The notes beneath the pieces are model-generated. The model did not search any database, was not told where the DNA came from, and saw only the letters and a list, made by a program, of their open reading frames with translations. The position numbers were made by a program, and so were the translations under genes. Source: Flavobacteriaceae bacterium (lineage in GTDB: Bacteria > Bacteroidota > Bacteroidia > Flavobacteriales > Flavobacteriaceae). Taken from it: a stretch of DNA of 54,168 nt. Below, one piece after another: positions 1-8,355 of the stretch. Location: positions 1-54,168 of the forward strand of contig JAFMCA010000012.1 in NCBI GenBank assembly GCA_017858055.1, given 5' to 3'. The number at the start of each line of letters is the position of its first letter. Positions within the stretch are counted from its first letter, which is position 1.

Positions 1-48
1 TTGCTTTTTTAATATTGCTGAAACTTCAGCGGGATTTACGTCTGCCAT
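1..48 (-). CDS. atpA: ATP synthase F1 subunit alpha, N-terminal fragment
   Basis: Only the first 16 codons lie in the window; the gene runs off the left edge. The reverse strand reads MADVNPAEVSAILKKQ, which matches the usual start of bacterial F1 alpha subunits. The ATG at 48 lies 12 nt after the atpH stop, the normal order in the operon. Alpha carries non-catalytic nucleotide sites in the F1 hexamer. Identity rests on this short peptide plus synteny. Confidence 0.9.
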   Translation of the reverse strand, partial: MADVNPAEVSAILKKQ

Positions 49-60
49 GATGGTTCGTCT

Positions 61-606
61 TTAAATCGAATTCGTTTTTGTTAATCTTGTTTTGATTGAT
101 TTTAGTTGATGCGCTATACTGGCATCGTACTGCATGTCTCCAATCTTTAAAATGTATCCTCCAATTATAGAAGGGTCGATAATGTTTTCAAGTATTGCTT
201 TTTTATCTGAAAGTTTTCTTGCTTCGACCAATACTTTTTCTTCCAATTCTGGTGTTAAGCGAAATGCTGAAGTCACCGTGGCTTTAACTTCCCCTTTGTG
301 CTCTGCATAAAGATCTAAATACCCTTCACAGGCAGGAATCAGAAGTTCCATTCTATTGTTTTCAGCTAATAGAGCAAAAAACCTGAGGGTTTGTTCACTG
401 GCTTTAGGAAGTAATTCCTTCAATATCGCTTCTTTTCTAGTGGCGGGTAGCATACGGTTTTCAATCGCTGAATGCAATTCCTTGTCTGTACTTAACAAGT
501 GAACTAACGATTTGAAATCATCCGCTACTTGTTGAGCTGCTTGGGCTTCTTGAGCAAATGCTAAAGTAGCTTTGGCGTAACGAATTGAAGCTCGAGTACC
601 TTTCAT
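61..606 (-). CDS. atpH: ATP synthase F1 subunit delta (OSCP)
   Basis: This 181-residue protein is the delta/OSCP stalk subunit that ties the top of the F1 hexamer to the b-subunit stator. It shows the N-terminal helical-bundle start (RASIRYAKATLAFA) and a C-terminal segment with the family's 'IIGGYILKIGD' motif near residue 150. Length is normal. Its ATG shares its A with the atpF stop codon (TAATG at 604-608), so the two are translationally coupled. atpA follows 12 nt downstream. Confidence 0.96.
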   Translation of the reverse strand: MKGTRASIRYAKATLAFAQEAQAAQQVADDFKSLVHLLSTDKELHSAIENRMLPATRKEAILKELLPKASEQTLRFFALLAENNRMELLIPACEGYLDLYAEHKGEVKATVTSAFRLTPELEEKVLVEARKLSDKKAILENIIDPSIIGGYILKIGDMQYDASIAHQLKSIKTRLTKTNSI

Positions 607-1106
607 TATTTTAAATCAGAATCTTGAAGCAATTGATTGATCAATTGGACTTGCTTGTCATTGTTTTCTAGTTCTTTCTTCAATACTTTCTCTGCAATAT
701 CCATGGCTATTGAACCTACTTGTTCTCTAAGCTCACTGATCGCAGCACGTTTTTCGTTTTGGATGGCTTCTTGAGCTTGTGAAAGAATTTTTTGTGCTTC
801 TGCTTGTGCTTCTTCTTTGGCTGCGGAAATCAATTGAGCGCGAGTGCTTTGTGCTTCTTTCAATAAAGCCTCTTTTTCTGCTCGGGCTTCTTTTAAAATT
901 CGCTGATTATCAGACTGAAGGTTTTCCATTTCCTTTCGTGCAGCTACCGCAGAAGCAAGCGCATCCTTAATAGAAGTCTCGCGATCATTGACAGCGGTTA
1001 AAATTGGACCCCATGCATATTTACGCAATATGAAAAGCAATCCAATAAAAATGACCGTTTGCCAAAAAAACAAGCCTACAGAAAACTCACTAATTAATTT
1101 TTCCAT
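606..1106 (-). CDS. atpF: ATP synthase F0 subunit b
   Basis: Subunit b forms the peripheral stalk of the F0F1 ATP synthase. The 166 residues have one N-terminal membrane segment (about residues 10-28, FFWQTVIFIGLLFILRKYAW) followed by a long charged coiled coil rich in Ala, Glu, Lys and Gln. This is the textbook b-subunit layout and length. It sits 43 nt downstream of atpE and its stop overlaps the atpH start by one base. Confidence 0.97.
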   Translation of the reverse strand: MEKLISEFSVGLFFWQTVIFIGLLFILRKYAWGPILTAVNDRETSIKDALASAVAARKEMENLQSDNQRILKEARAEKEALLKEAQSTRAQLISAAKEEAQAEAQKILSQAQEAIQNEKRAAISELREQVGSIAMDIAEKVLKKELENNDKQVQLINQLLQDSDLK

Positions 1107-1149
1107 CGTTTAAAACTTTACGTTAAAGTACCTCGAAAGGTGGTCTTTG

Positions 1150-1341
1150 TTATACTGCGAATAAAGCAGCAAAACCAATTCCCTCTACAAGGGCAGCAGC
1201 AATTAACATCGCTGTTTGAATTTTACCATACGCATCGGGCTGACGGCCAATGGCCTCCATAGCAGAACCACCGATTCTACCGATTCCCATACCAACTCCG
1301 ATTACTACTAAACCGGCACCTACCATTACTGGAATTTCCAT
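1150..1341 (-). CDS. atpE: ATP synthase F0 subunit c
   Basis: This 63-residue proteolipid has two membrane hairpin helices around a polar loop (GRQPDAYGKIQ, residues 32-42) that contacts gamma/epsilon. The ion-carrying carboxylate is Glu53 in LVEGIGF. The Ser/Thr ligands typical of sodium-binding c rings (the ES-T pattern after the Glu) are absent, so proton coupling is inferred. It lies between atpB (51 nt upstream) and atpF (43 nt downstream); the wide gaps may hold translation-enhancing leader sequence for this high-copy subunit. Confidence 0.96.
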   Translation of the reverse strand: MEIPVMVGAGLVVIGVGMGIGRIGGSAMEAIGRQPDAYGKIQTAMLIAAALVEGIGFAALFAV

Positions 1342-1392
1342 AATTATAAATTTAAATTAAACTTTCTTTTTTACACATGATTGCGAGTTTTA

Positions 1393-2493
1393 TCAATGAT
1401 GTTCGTGTTCTTCTGCAGCAAAGCCAAAATAGAGCGCCGATAGCATCGTGAATATATAAGCTTGTAATAAAGCCACTAACAATTCTATTAAGGAGATTGC
1501 AAAAGCCAATCCAAAGGACAATGGACTTCCCAACCAACTTTTAAAAATAAACATCAACCCAATCAAACTCATCAGAACGATATGCCCTGCTTGCATGTTT
1601 GCATACAAACGAATGAGAAGTGAAAACGGTTTGATAAAAATTCCCAGAACCTCTATAGGAATCAAAATAATGTACAATGGGATTTTAGCATACCATTTCA
1701 TTGATCCCCCAAGAGGATCAAAGATGTGAAGCCAATAATCTTTGGTCCCTGTAAAATTTGTAATCACAAAGGTTAAAAGCGCCAGTCCAAAAGTAACGGC
1801 AATATTTCCTGTGACATTTACTCCCAAGGGAGTTAATCCAACAAGGTTTAGAAACCAAATGAAGAAAAACACGGTTAATAAAAAACTCATGTACTTCCCG
1901 TGTTTCTTATCTCCAATATTAGGTCTTGCTATCTCATCTCTGATATAAAGCACTATGGGTTCAAAAAACCGACCCACTCCCGCGGGCACACCTTTGTTAA
2001 TCGAATAGGTTTTTGCAAGGGATTTAAAGAGCCAAAACATTAGAAAGGCGATCAACAACATACTTGCAACACCTTTAGTGATCGACAAATCCAAAGGAGC
2101 GGCATTAATCGTGTGATGGGACTCATCATAAGTGAGGGTGCCTAGCGCATCTGTTTTGTATATTTTCCCGTGATCCAACTTGTAATAGTTGTCCCCAACT
2201 TGCGCTACAGAAGTTCCATGATGGAGTTTTGAAGAAGAAAAAATTTGAAGCCCCTCGTCCCATAAAATTACAGGTAAAGGAATGCCAATATAGACGTGCT
2301 CATTTTCGTCATTGGTGTAGGAAAATAAACTGAAGTCGTAGGAATCCTCAAGGTGATGGGAGATGTATTCTTTTATTTCCGTTTTTAAATCGTTGGAAGG
2401 TTCGTTATCGCTTGCGAACAAACTGTAAGGCGCTGAGAAAAAGGCTGTCGTAAAGACAATGAAAAGAAGTAGTTTATTCAGCGCAGACGGCAT
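1393..2493 (-). CDS. atpB: ATP synthase F0 subunit a
   Basis: Subunit a forms the ion half-channels next to the c ring. At 366 residues it is longer than the roughly 270 of E. coli. The first 130 or so residues are an extra exported domain after a signal-peptide-like start, as is usual in Bacteroidota. The membrane part follows; the essential stator arginine sits in LLIRLYANMQAGH near residue 293. The protein ends in a His-rich tail (EEHEHH). It is the first F0 gene of the run, with a TACATTTG promoter element at 2527-2534. Confidence 0.96.
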   Translation of the reverse strand: MPSALNKLLLFIVFTTAFFSAPYSLFASDNEPSNDLKTEIKEYISHHLEDSYDFSLFSYTNDENEHVYIGIPLPVILWDEGLQIFSSSKLHHGTSVAQVGDNYYKLDHGKIYKTDALGTLTYDESHHTINAAPLDLSITKGVASMLLIAFLMFWLFKSLAKTYSINKGVPAGVGRFFEPIVLYIRDEIARPNIGDKKHGKYMSFLLTVFFFIWFLNLVGLTPLGVNVTGNIAVTFGLALLTFVITNFTGTKDYWLHIFDPLGGSMKWYAKIPLYIILIPIEVLGIFIKPFSLLIRLYANMQAGHIVLMSLIGLMFIFKSWLGSPLSFGLAFAISLIELLVALLQAYIFTMLSALYFGFAAEEHEHH

Positions 2494-2526
2494 AAAACGT
2501 GATTATAAATAGTGTTTTTAGCGCTG

Positions 2527-2534
2527 CAAATGTA
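2527..2534 (-). promoter_or_regulatory. -7 promoter element upstream of atpB
   Basis: The minus strand reads TACATTTG, matching the Bacteroidota -7 consensus TAnnTTTG, 33 nt before the atpB start and inside the 155-nt gap after the DUF6168 gene. It suggests atpBEFHA can be transcribed separately from the sprE-bactofilin-atpZ genes upstream. Confidence 0.55.
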
Positions 2535-2649
2535 AGGCTTTCAAAGAAATAAAGAAACAAATAAATACTTTTTTGAACTTCTTTTATTTCCCCGCATTCT
2601 TTTGAGGTTTAAAAACTCCTCTCCTAAACCATTTAATCTTAAATAAAGG

Positions 2650-3021
2650 CTAGTTATATCGTCTTGCTAAAAGAATGATTTCAAACAAAAGTCCTAGTGA
2701 ATAGGGGGCAAAGAATATAAAAAATTCTTGTCTGTTTAAAACCCCATCCAGTTGAAACCTTGGGTGAAAAAACAAAAAATATGTAATGAATTTTAACGCT
2801 ACCGTAGCCAAATACAACAAGGCTAAATTATTTTTTTTCTTATGAATCCCCCATTCCAAAAGTACTAATGCGATGAATGCCAAAAAACTATTGATAAGAT
2901 AACTTTGAATCAAGAACGTTTTTACAATTGGATTATAAAGGTAATGTACAGCATAAGCAAATGCCATTAGGACAATAAGAGCCGTCAATAATTGAATTGA
3001 TTTTTTTATTCGTTCTCCCAA
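2650..3021 (-). CDS. DUF6168-like membrane protein
   Basis: This is a 123-residue integral membrane protein with four predicted hydrophobic segments (about residues 11-28, 37-55, 66-84 and 98-116). Its position between the AtpZ/I gene and atpB fits the flavobacterial DUF6168 family; I recognise family and synteny, not a biochemical function. The start is TTG (3021-3019), overlapping the upstream atpZ stop by 16 nt, so translational coupling is likely. By position it may help ATP synthase assembly, as AtpI does, but this is inference. Confidence 0.7.
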   Translation of the reverse strand: MGERIKKSIQLLTALIVLMAFAYAVHYLYNPIVKTFLIQSYLINSFLAFIALVLLEWGIHKKKNNLALLYLATVALKFITYFLFFHPRFQLDGVLNRQEFFIFFAPYSLGLLFEIILLARRYN

Positions 3022-3218
3022 AATCTTTTGCTTTGTTTATAAATCAGCCAAAGTACCGTTATCAAGCCTATTCCAGATAATCCCAGTGTGCCTAGACGAT
3101 GAGGAAGTTCATAAGAAGCGTCCAAAAGAGTTCCCCCCTTTACTGCAGCATACATGATGATTGCAATTTGAATCGCCAAACTTGAGAAAACAAGCCCTTT
3201 GTTAGGCTGTTTTTTCAT
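3006..3218 (-). CDS. atpZ: AtpZ/AtpI family F0F1 ATP synthase assembly protein
   Basis: This protein of about 70 residues has two membrane helices: residues 10-27, then after a short polar loop ('PHRLGTLGLSGIGLI') a second helix to about residue 61. That is the AtpZ/AtpI layout, a family that assists c-ring assembly and is normally encoded just before atpB. Two starts are possible, ATG at 3227 or ATG at 3218. I chose 3218 (MKKQPNKG), which still overlaps the bactofilin stop by 17 nt. It also overlaps the DUF6168 gene downstream. Confidence 0.75.
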   Translation of the reverse strand: MKKQPNKGLVFSSLAIQIAIIMYAAVKGGTLLDASYELPHRLGTLGLSGIGLITVLWLIYKQSKRFWENE

Positions 3219-3585
3219 GAGATTCATTTAGCTTTTTTACTCCGCCGTCTGCTGCTTGCATTTTGCAGTGTGCATTAAAAGAAGCCCCTGATTCTACGAT
3301 TAATTTTTGAGTCAGCACCTCACCTTCCACAATTGCTGTTGCCTTGAGGCTTAAGATTCCGGACACCATGAGTTTTCCTTTAAAAAAACCCTCTATTTCG
3401 GCATTCGTACAGAGAATTTCACCTGAAACCTTTGCTTCTTTTCCTAAAATGACTTTCCCAGTTGTCTCTACTTTTCCATCTACCTTACCGTCAATTCTGA
3501 TGTCGGTCATGGCTTTGATCGTTCCGTTTAAGGAGGTGTTTTGATCTATTTTACTGTATTGACCATTAGTATCTGTTCCTTTCAT
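3202..3585 (-). CDS. Bactofilin (polymer-forming cytoskeletal protein)
   Basis: Bactofilins polymerise without nucleotides into membrane-associated filaments that localise cell-wall and motility machinery. The 127 residues contain the characteristic right-handed beta-helix register (repeating hydrophobic-Gly steps such as GTIKAMTDIRIDGKVDGKVE and GKVILGKEAKVSGEI) from about residues 20 to 105, with flexible polar tails. The start overlaps the end of sprE by 20 nt and the end overlaps atpZ, so all three are probably one message. A partnership with the gliding/T9SS lipoprotein upstream is possible but inferred. Confidence 0.88.
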   Translation of the reverse strand: MKGTDTNGQYSKIDQNTSLNGTIKAMTDIRIDGKVDGKVETTGKVILGKEAKVSGEILCTNAEIEGFFKGKLMVSGILSLKATAIVEGEVLTQKLIVESGASFNAHCKMQAADGGVKKLNESHEKTA

Positions 3586-6052
3586 CTTGAAAATTTTTCC
3601 AGTTTTTGTTTTTTATTAATGTTCGATATTGGGAAGCCAAAGCTACAAAATTCTCCTTATTTTCCTTTATTAACGCCATTATTCTCTGGTTTTCCATCCC
3701 ATTTCTTGTTTCTTCTAGATCTCTAATTCCATGTACTACTACAAAAGTATGCGTGTCGTCAAATGGATCTATACTAACACTCCAGTTTTGCTTTGTTGTA
3801 GAAAGTGCTTTTTTTAAATTTTCAAAAAATGCAAGGGATCGCTCGTTTTCATCTGAACCAAATGGAAAAATCCATTTGTAATTTTTATAGACCACTCCCG
3901 TTTCTTTCAGGTCATCAAAAGTTTCGATTTCTTCTAATACCTCTTTAGCCTTTAATCCCTCCTCAACAGCTGAATAATTTGCTGCTACCTCTTCCAATGC
4001 ATTTTTCCACGCTTCAACTCCTTGAAGCCTTCCGATTATATGGGCTTTTAACAATGCTGTTTTAGGTTCAATTCTGCTCCCGCTTGCTAAAATTAGCAAC
4101 GACTCTATAGAAGCTAAACATTGGGTAAACTCTTGATTTTGATAGAGTTTTAATGTTTTAGCATAAAGGGCTTCTGGGGTTACAAATTGAGCGTTATCAA
4201 AATTTTCTGGATCGGAGATTAAGCGCGCAAAAGGGGTTTCTGGAAAACCTTCCAACAATTGCTTTTTATAGCGCTCTGCTAAAGGAGCTTTTTCCTCATC
4301 ATACATCCTAAACAAGTGATATAAGGCTTGGACTTTCACTTCGGGTGCAATCTCTTCGTTTAACAAATGTTCCAGTCGCCTTTTAGCCAAACCAAAATTT
4401 TTGAATTTTTCTTTGTAAATCATGCCCAATTGCAAATAGGCATTGTGATTTAATTTTTGAATGCTGTCTTGTGCTTCAACAGATTTTGGTATGGCGGATA
4501 GATAACTCTCTGGGGTATCTATAAATGGAGCACTCGTCTGGGTCGTCTCTTTTGTGTTTTCAGTTACTGACTGATTGATGTTTTCTATAGCCAATGAACT
4601 TCTCCAATTGTCAATGTTTGGTCTGTTACCCCATTTGGATAAATAATTTTGCTTTCCTTGAATTACTAGTTGTGGATTATAAAAATAAAAGGACGCTTCT
4701 TGTTTATTCAATAACTGAAAGCGTTTTTTTTCACTCGTTGCGTCGAGCTCCTTTTTTGCTTGGTTTTGCTTTTCTTCAATTACTGCAGTGAAAAAATCGA
4801 TTCTTTCGGAATCAGACATTGCTATGAGTGCTAGTATGCTGTCTGTTTCTTTAACCGTTTTTTCATACAGAATAACTTCGGATAAATTTTCTCTTTCTCT
4901 CTTTAATCTTCTGTATCGAGAAGTTTCTTCATCAAAAAATGGAAGCATTCTATCTAAATACTCCCCTGTTTTTAGATAGTCGCCTTTCTCAAAATAATAG
5001 CTCGACAAATCTTGGTAGTTTTGTATTTCGGTATAGAAATCCAAAAATGACGATCCTAAGGAACGGTCAAATGCAGTGAGTGCCAAACTGTCTTCCCCTT
5101 CTTCCAAATACACTTTCGCCAAAGCTCTTTCGATGCGGTGTTCGAAGGGTTCGTTTTCATAGTTTTTCAAAAGCTGTTTCAGTTCGTCAATGCGTTCATC
5201 AAAATCTAGTGAGTGAGCTAAAAGTGTTTCTTTGACTTTTGCTTGAATAAGTAGATTTCTTGGGGCTTTTCTCTTTAGAGCTCCTATTTGTTGATATATC
5301 CCTCGCGCACTATCTGGTTTTTCTTGAGCCTCAAGTAATTGACCCGTAATAAAAAGATAGCGTGCTTTATTTTTTCGTTTGGGTTCAAACATTGCTGCCT
5401 TTTGGATGTAGGTCGCTGCTGAATCCATTTCTTGAAGTTGAATAAACGCCTCTGCAAGGGTGGCATTTGCCAATGGATAAAACTTGCTTTCGGGCGATAA
5501 AGAACTTGCTAGGGGTTCGAGATTTTCTATCGCCAATTCAATATTTCTCAAACGGATGTTCGTTTTTTCTCTCCAAATTTTACCTTCAATAAATATTCTG
5601 GGTTTCGCTCCGCTTTCCAACAGAAAATTAAAGGCTTCTAAAGCAGGAAAAAATCTGCGATCAAAATATCGGGCTTTACCCAGCAATAGATACGCTTCGT
5701 CTATTTTCCTATTATACTGTTCCTCATTGATTTTGATGGAATGTTTTTGAATTGCTTTAACCGCTTTTTCTTCAGCCCGATCAAAACCGGGGACGATTGT
5801 TGTCTCATCAAAATTTTCACCCTGAAGATTTATGGGTTCCACTGGTAAAAGTTCATAAAAATTATCTTCAAAAGCCTGTGCTAAAATTGATTCTCCTATA
5901 GCAAAGGCCTCTTTACCATTAAACAATACATTGTATTTTGTAGTTAACGTGTGATATTCTTTGTTTAGGATTCCGTTCTTCGTAGTGCTACATGAGAGTT
6001 GAAACCCTATGAGACCAAGAAAAGTACAAAAAGAAAATAATTTTCTAAACAT
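3566..6052 (-). CDS. sprE: Type IX secretion / gliding lipoprotein SprE (PorW)
   Basis: SprE/PorW is an outer-membrane-associated TPR lipoprotein needed for type IX secretion and gliding in Bacteroidota. The 828 residues begin with a lipoprotein signal (FQLSC, lipidated Cys21), then STTKNGILNKEYHTLTTKYN and a region beginning LFNGKEAF that is characteristic of the family. Many TPR-like helix pairs follow between about residues 120 and 700. Length fits. No core T9SS genes (porKLMN, sov) are nearby, which is normal for this gene. It leads the run into the bactofilin, atpZ and ATP synthase genes. Confidence 0.88.
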   Translation of the reverse strand: MFRKLFSFCTFLGLIGFQLSCSTTKNGILNKEYHTLTTKYNVLFNGKEAFAIGESILAQAFEDNFYELLPVEPINLQGENFDETTIVPGFDRAEEKAVKAIQKHSIKINEEQYNRKIDEAYLLLGKARYFDRRFFPALEAFNFLLESGAKPRIFIEGKIWREKTNIRLRNIELAIENLEPLASSLSPESKFYPLANATLAEAFIQLQEMDSAATYIQKAAMFEPKRKNKARYLFITGQLLEAQEKPDSARGIYQQIGALKRKAPRNLLIQAKVKETLLAHSLDFDERIDELKQLLKNYENEPFEHRIERALAKVYLEEGEDSLALTAFDRSLGSSFLDFYTEIQNYQDLSSYYFEKGDYLKTGEYLDRMLPFFDEETSRYRRLKRERENLSEVILYEKTVKETDSILALIAMSDSERIDFFTAVIEEKQNQAKKELDATSEKKRFQLLNKQEASFYFYNPQLVIQGKQNYLSKWGNRPNIDNWRSSLAIENINQSVTENTKETTQTSAPFIDTPESYLSAIPKSVEAQDSIQKLNHNAYLQLGMIYKEKFKNFGLAKRRLEHLLNEEIAPEVKVQALYHLFRMYDEEKAPLAERYKKQLLEGFPETPFARLISDPENFDNAQFVTPEALYAKTLKLYQNQEFTQCLASIESLLILASGSRIEPKTALLKAHIIGRLQGVEAWKNALEEVAANYSAVEEGLKAKEVLEEIETFDDLKETGVVYKNYKWIFPFGSDENERSLAFFENLKKALSTTKQNWSVSIDPFDDTHTFVVVHGIRDLEETRNGMENQRIMALIKENKENFVALASQYRTLIKNKNWKNFQDERNRY

Positions 6053-6109
6053 CGTTGAATACTGTAGTGTTATAACTAAAAAGGGGGCATTTTAGTATAT
6101 TCTTGCCTC

Positions 6110-6805
6110 CTAATTTGAAAAATACTGTTCCAATTCATTTAAGGTTTTTGATGTCGTCTTGATGTCTTGTATGATTTTCCCTTTTTCTAATAGTACTATT
6201 CGATCACAAACCCCGGTAATATGAGTAAGATCATGACTGGAAATTAGAAATGTGGTCCCGTTTTTTTCAGCTTCTTCTTCTATTAGTGTTTTTAGTCGGA
6301 TCTGAGTTGTCGGATCAAGATTTGCAAAAGGCTCATCCAATAAAATAACGTCGGGTTTTCCAATAAGTGCTCCGACTATACCCGCTTTTTTTTGGTTTCC
6401 TTTGGAAAGATCCCTCAAGTATTTTTTTTGATTCAGAATTTCCCCATTAAAAAAAGGCTCAAAATTTTGAATCCATGCCTGTATCTCTTCTTTTGAAATT
6501 CCCCTTAAATTCCCTAAGAAATAGTAATATTCCTCAACCGTTAAATATCCAATCAGATAGGTTTCATCAATAAAAGCAGCCGTAAAGGATTTCCATTCTT
6601 CACTTTTTTGGACTTCAATGTCATTTACCTTTACCTGCCCTGTCGTCGCTTGAATGAGATCTAAGATAAGATTGAAAAAAGTGGTTTTCCCAGCGCCATT
6701 ATTCCCTACGAGCCCAAAGCGTTGCCCTTGAGGAATATCAAGTGCGGGAAGATCTAAAACCACCTTTCCGGAATATTTTTTTGTAAGGTCTCTAACTGAA
6801 ATCAT
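6110..6805 (-). CDS. ABC transporter ATP-binding protein
   Basis: This is a 231-residue ABC ATPase. Walker A is GNNGAGKT (residues 34-41), the signature motif is the variant LSKGNQKK near 133, Walker B is VILLDEP near 155, and the switch histidine is in ISSHD. It begins 5 nt after the stop of the DUF5687 membrane protein, so the two form an exporter, with this the motor. The LSKGNQ signature and closing helix resemble the gliding/Na+-export (GldA/NatA-like) subgroup. Substrate cannot be told. Confidence 0.92.
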   Translation of the reverse strand: MISVRDLTKKYSGKVVLDLPALDIPQGQRFGLVGNNGAGKTTFFNLILDLIQATTGQVKVNDIEVQKSEEWKSFTAAFIDETYLIGYLTVEEYYYFLGNLRGISKEEIQAWIQNFEPFFNGEILNQKKYLRDLSKGNQKKAGIVGALIGKPDVILLDEPFANLDPTTQIRLKTLIEEEAEKNGTTFLISSHDLTHITGVCDRIVLLEKGKIIQDIKTTSKTLNELEQYFSN

Positions 6806-6810
6806 TTCTG

Positions 6811-8289
6811 CTATTTATTAAATGCACTTAAGGTTTGATGTTTTCTGAACTGATACATTTTTACAATTCTATTTAGCAGGTAGTTTTGAAAAAGGATGCC
6901 TCCGAGTCCTGTTAATACAAGACCCATGATTCCAGCGTGATACCCATAAAAATAATAGGGAATATAAAATACTACGAGTGGTAAAAGTAATTTAGGGAGC
7001 ACAAAAAGCAATTGAGTAAAACTGAAGTTTTGAGTGTTTTCAAATGCTTTTGCCTTCACATTAAGTTTTAGTGGTGTTGTATTAAATGCACCTGAAAACA
7101 AAGTAATCATACCGCCCAGCCCAAAGTTAAAAAGGGCGGTAGCTAAAATGTTTAACATAATATCAATTCCATATATCAAATAAGGTAGCGACAACAGTGT
7201 GCTCAAGACTACCGAAAATTGGATCAAATAAAGTTTTGATTTGATATACTTTTTATAGGGTATGTTTTGACACATCAAGAAGTTGTAATATTCACTCTCC
7301 CAAGCAGGAACATATTGCCCAAAAGTGAGCATAAAGCCTCCTGTGATAAACAAACCTGATAAAATGTGTATTGCGGGAATCTCTTTGTATTGATCTTGGC
7401 TAAAAAACAATACCCCATAAAACAAAAATAACCCCCCCGCCAAAACAACTTGTCTTGGACGAATGTTTCTTAATATTAAACGGATGTCGTTTTTAATAAA
7501 TACCCCCATCTCTTCCCAACGGTCAAATAAATTGAGATTTTCACCCAATAGCTTGCCTCGTTTCATCCCCAATCCTTTATCTAAATAGAGTTGTCTTTTA
7601 AGAAATTGATACGCCGTATGTACTGACCATAATAAAAAAAGGAGTGGTATCCCCAACCAATAGCCCTCCTGATATAAGGCATCAAGTCCTTTTCCAAAGA
7701 AGGAAAGTAGCGGTAGCTTTATTAGTTTTTCTAAACCGATACCGATCCCAAAAAAGAACGCAAAAAACAACAGGAATTTTTTGCTCTTGTTGATCATAAA
7801 AATCAGAAAATTGACGCCTATTGATAGAAATATTATCCCTGCAAACCAAGACCAGATAGAAATATTGGCCCCTTTATTTATAGAAAACACGATGCAAAAA
7901 GGGAGGAGGACCACCAGGGGAAGTGCATTAAAAATTGTTGGTATTGATCGCAATAAGACCCCTTTTACTACAGTACTTTTTCGTATGGGTTGCGTTAACA
8001 AGGGCTTGACGTCCGTAACGGGAGTGGCTTGAAAAAAATACCGAATCAAAAGGTCTGTTCCAAAATAATAAACAAGCCCTTGATTCAATACTAGGATTGG
8101 ATCAGTGCCTGGAAGTTTTTTTTCAATAAAATGAAATAAACCCATTCCAAAAAGCAAAAATAGAACTAAGAAATAGAGGATTAAGAGTCCCAATAAAATT
8201 TTTACCCCTAGTTTAAATTCCCATTGTGGAGCTCGAAAAAATTTTTTCTTAGCTAACTGAATAGAGTCAACAAGTGTATATGAGTTCAT
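6811..8289 (-). CDS. DUF5687 family ABC exporter membrane protein
   Basis: This is a 492-residue polytopic protein with about 12 hydrophobic segments, starting near residues 28-52 and continuing in clusters at 120-210 and 280-470. I recognise it as the DUF5687 family, which in flavobacteria is paired with an ABC ATPase; the ATPase begins 5 nt downstream here. The pair probably works as an export or membrane-remodelling complex. Substrate is unknown. Confidence 0.8.
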   Translation of the reverse strand: MNSYTLVDSIQLAKKKFFRAPQWEFKLGVKILLGLLILYFLVLFLLFGMGLFHFIEKKLPGTDPILVLNQGLVYYFGTDLLIRYFFQATPVTDVKPLLTQPIRKSTVVKGVLLRSIPTIFNALPLVVLLPFCIVFSINKGANISIWSWFAGIIFLSIGVNFLIFMINKSKKFLLFFAFFFGIGIGLEKLIKLPLLSFFGKGLDALYQEGYWLGIPLLFLLWSVHTAYQFLKRQLYLDKGLGMKRGKLLGENLNLFDRWEEMGVFIKNDIRLILRNIRPRQVVLAGGLFLFYGVLFFSQDQYKEIPAIHILSGLFITGGFMLTFGQYVPAWESEYYNFLMCQNIPYKKYIKSKLYLIQFSVVLSTLLSLPYLIYGIDIMLNILATALFNFGLGGMITLFSGAFNTTPLKLNVKAKAFENTQNFSFTQLLFVLPKLLLPLVVFYIPYYFYGYHAGIMGLVLTGLGGILFQNYLLNRIVKMYQFRKHQTLSAFNK

Positions 8290-8336
8290 TTGGGATTAAG
8301 AGGTTCCTAACATCAATCAAGTATACGGATAATTTC

Positions 8337-8344
8337 TACCTTTG
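8337..8344 (+). promoter_or_regulatory. -7 promoter element of the ferredoxin reductase gene
   Basis: TACCTTTG matches TAnnTTTG exactly and lies 11 nt before the ATG at 8356, giving a very short leader. Confidence 0.7.
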
Positions 8345-8355
8345 CAAAAAAAGCT

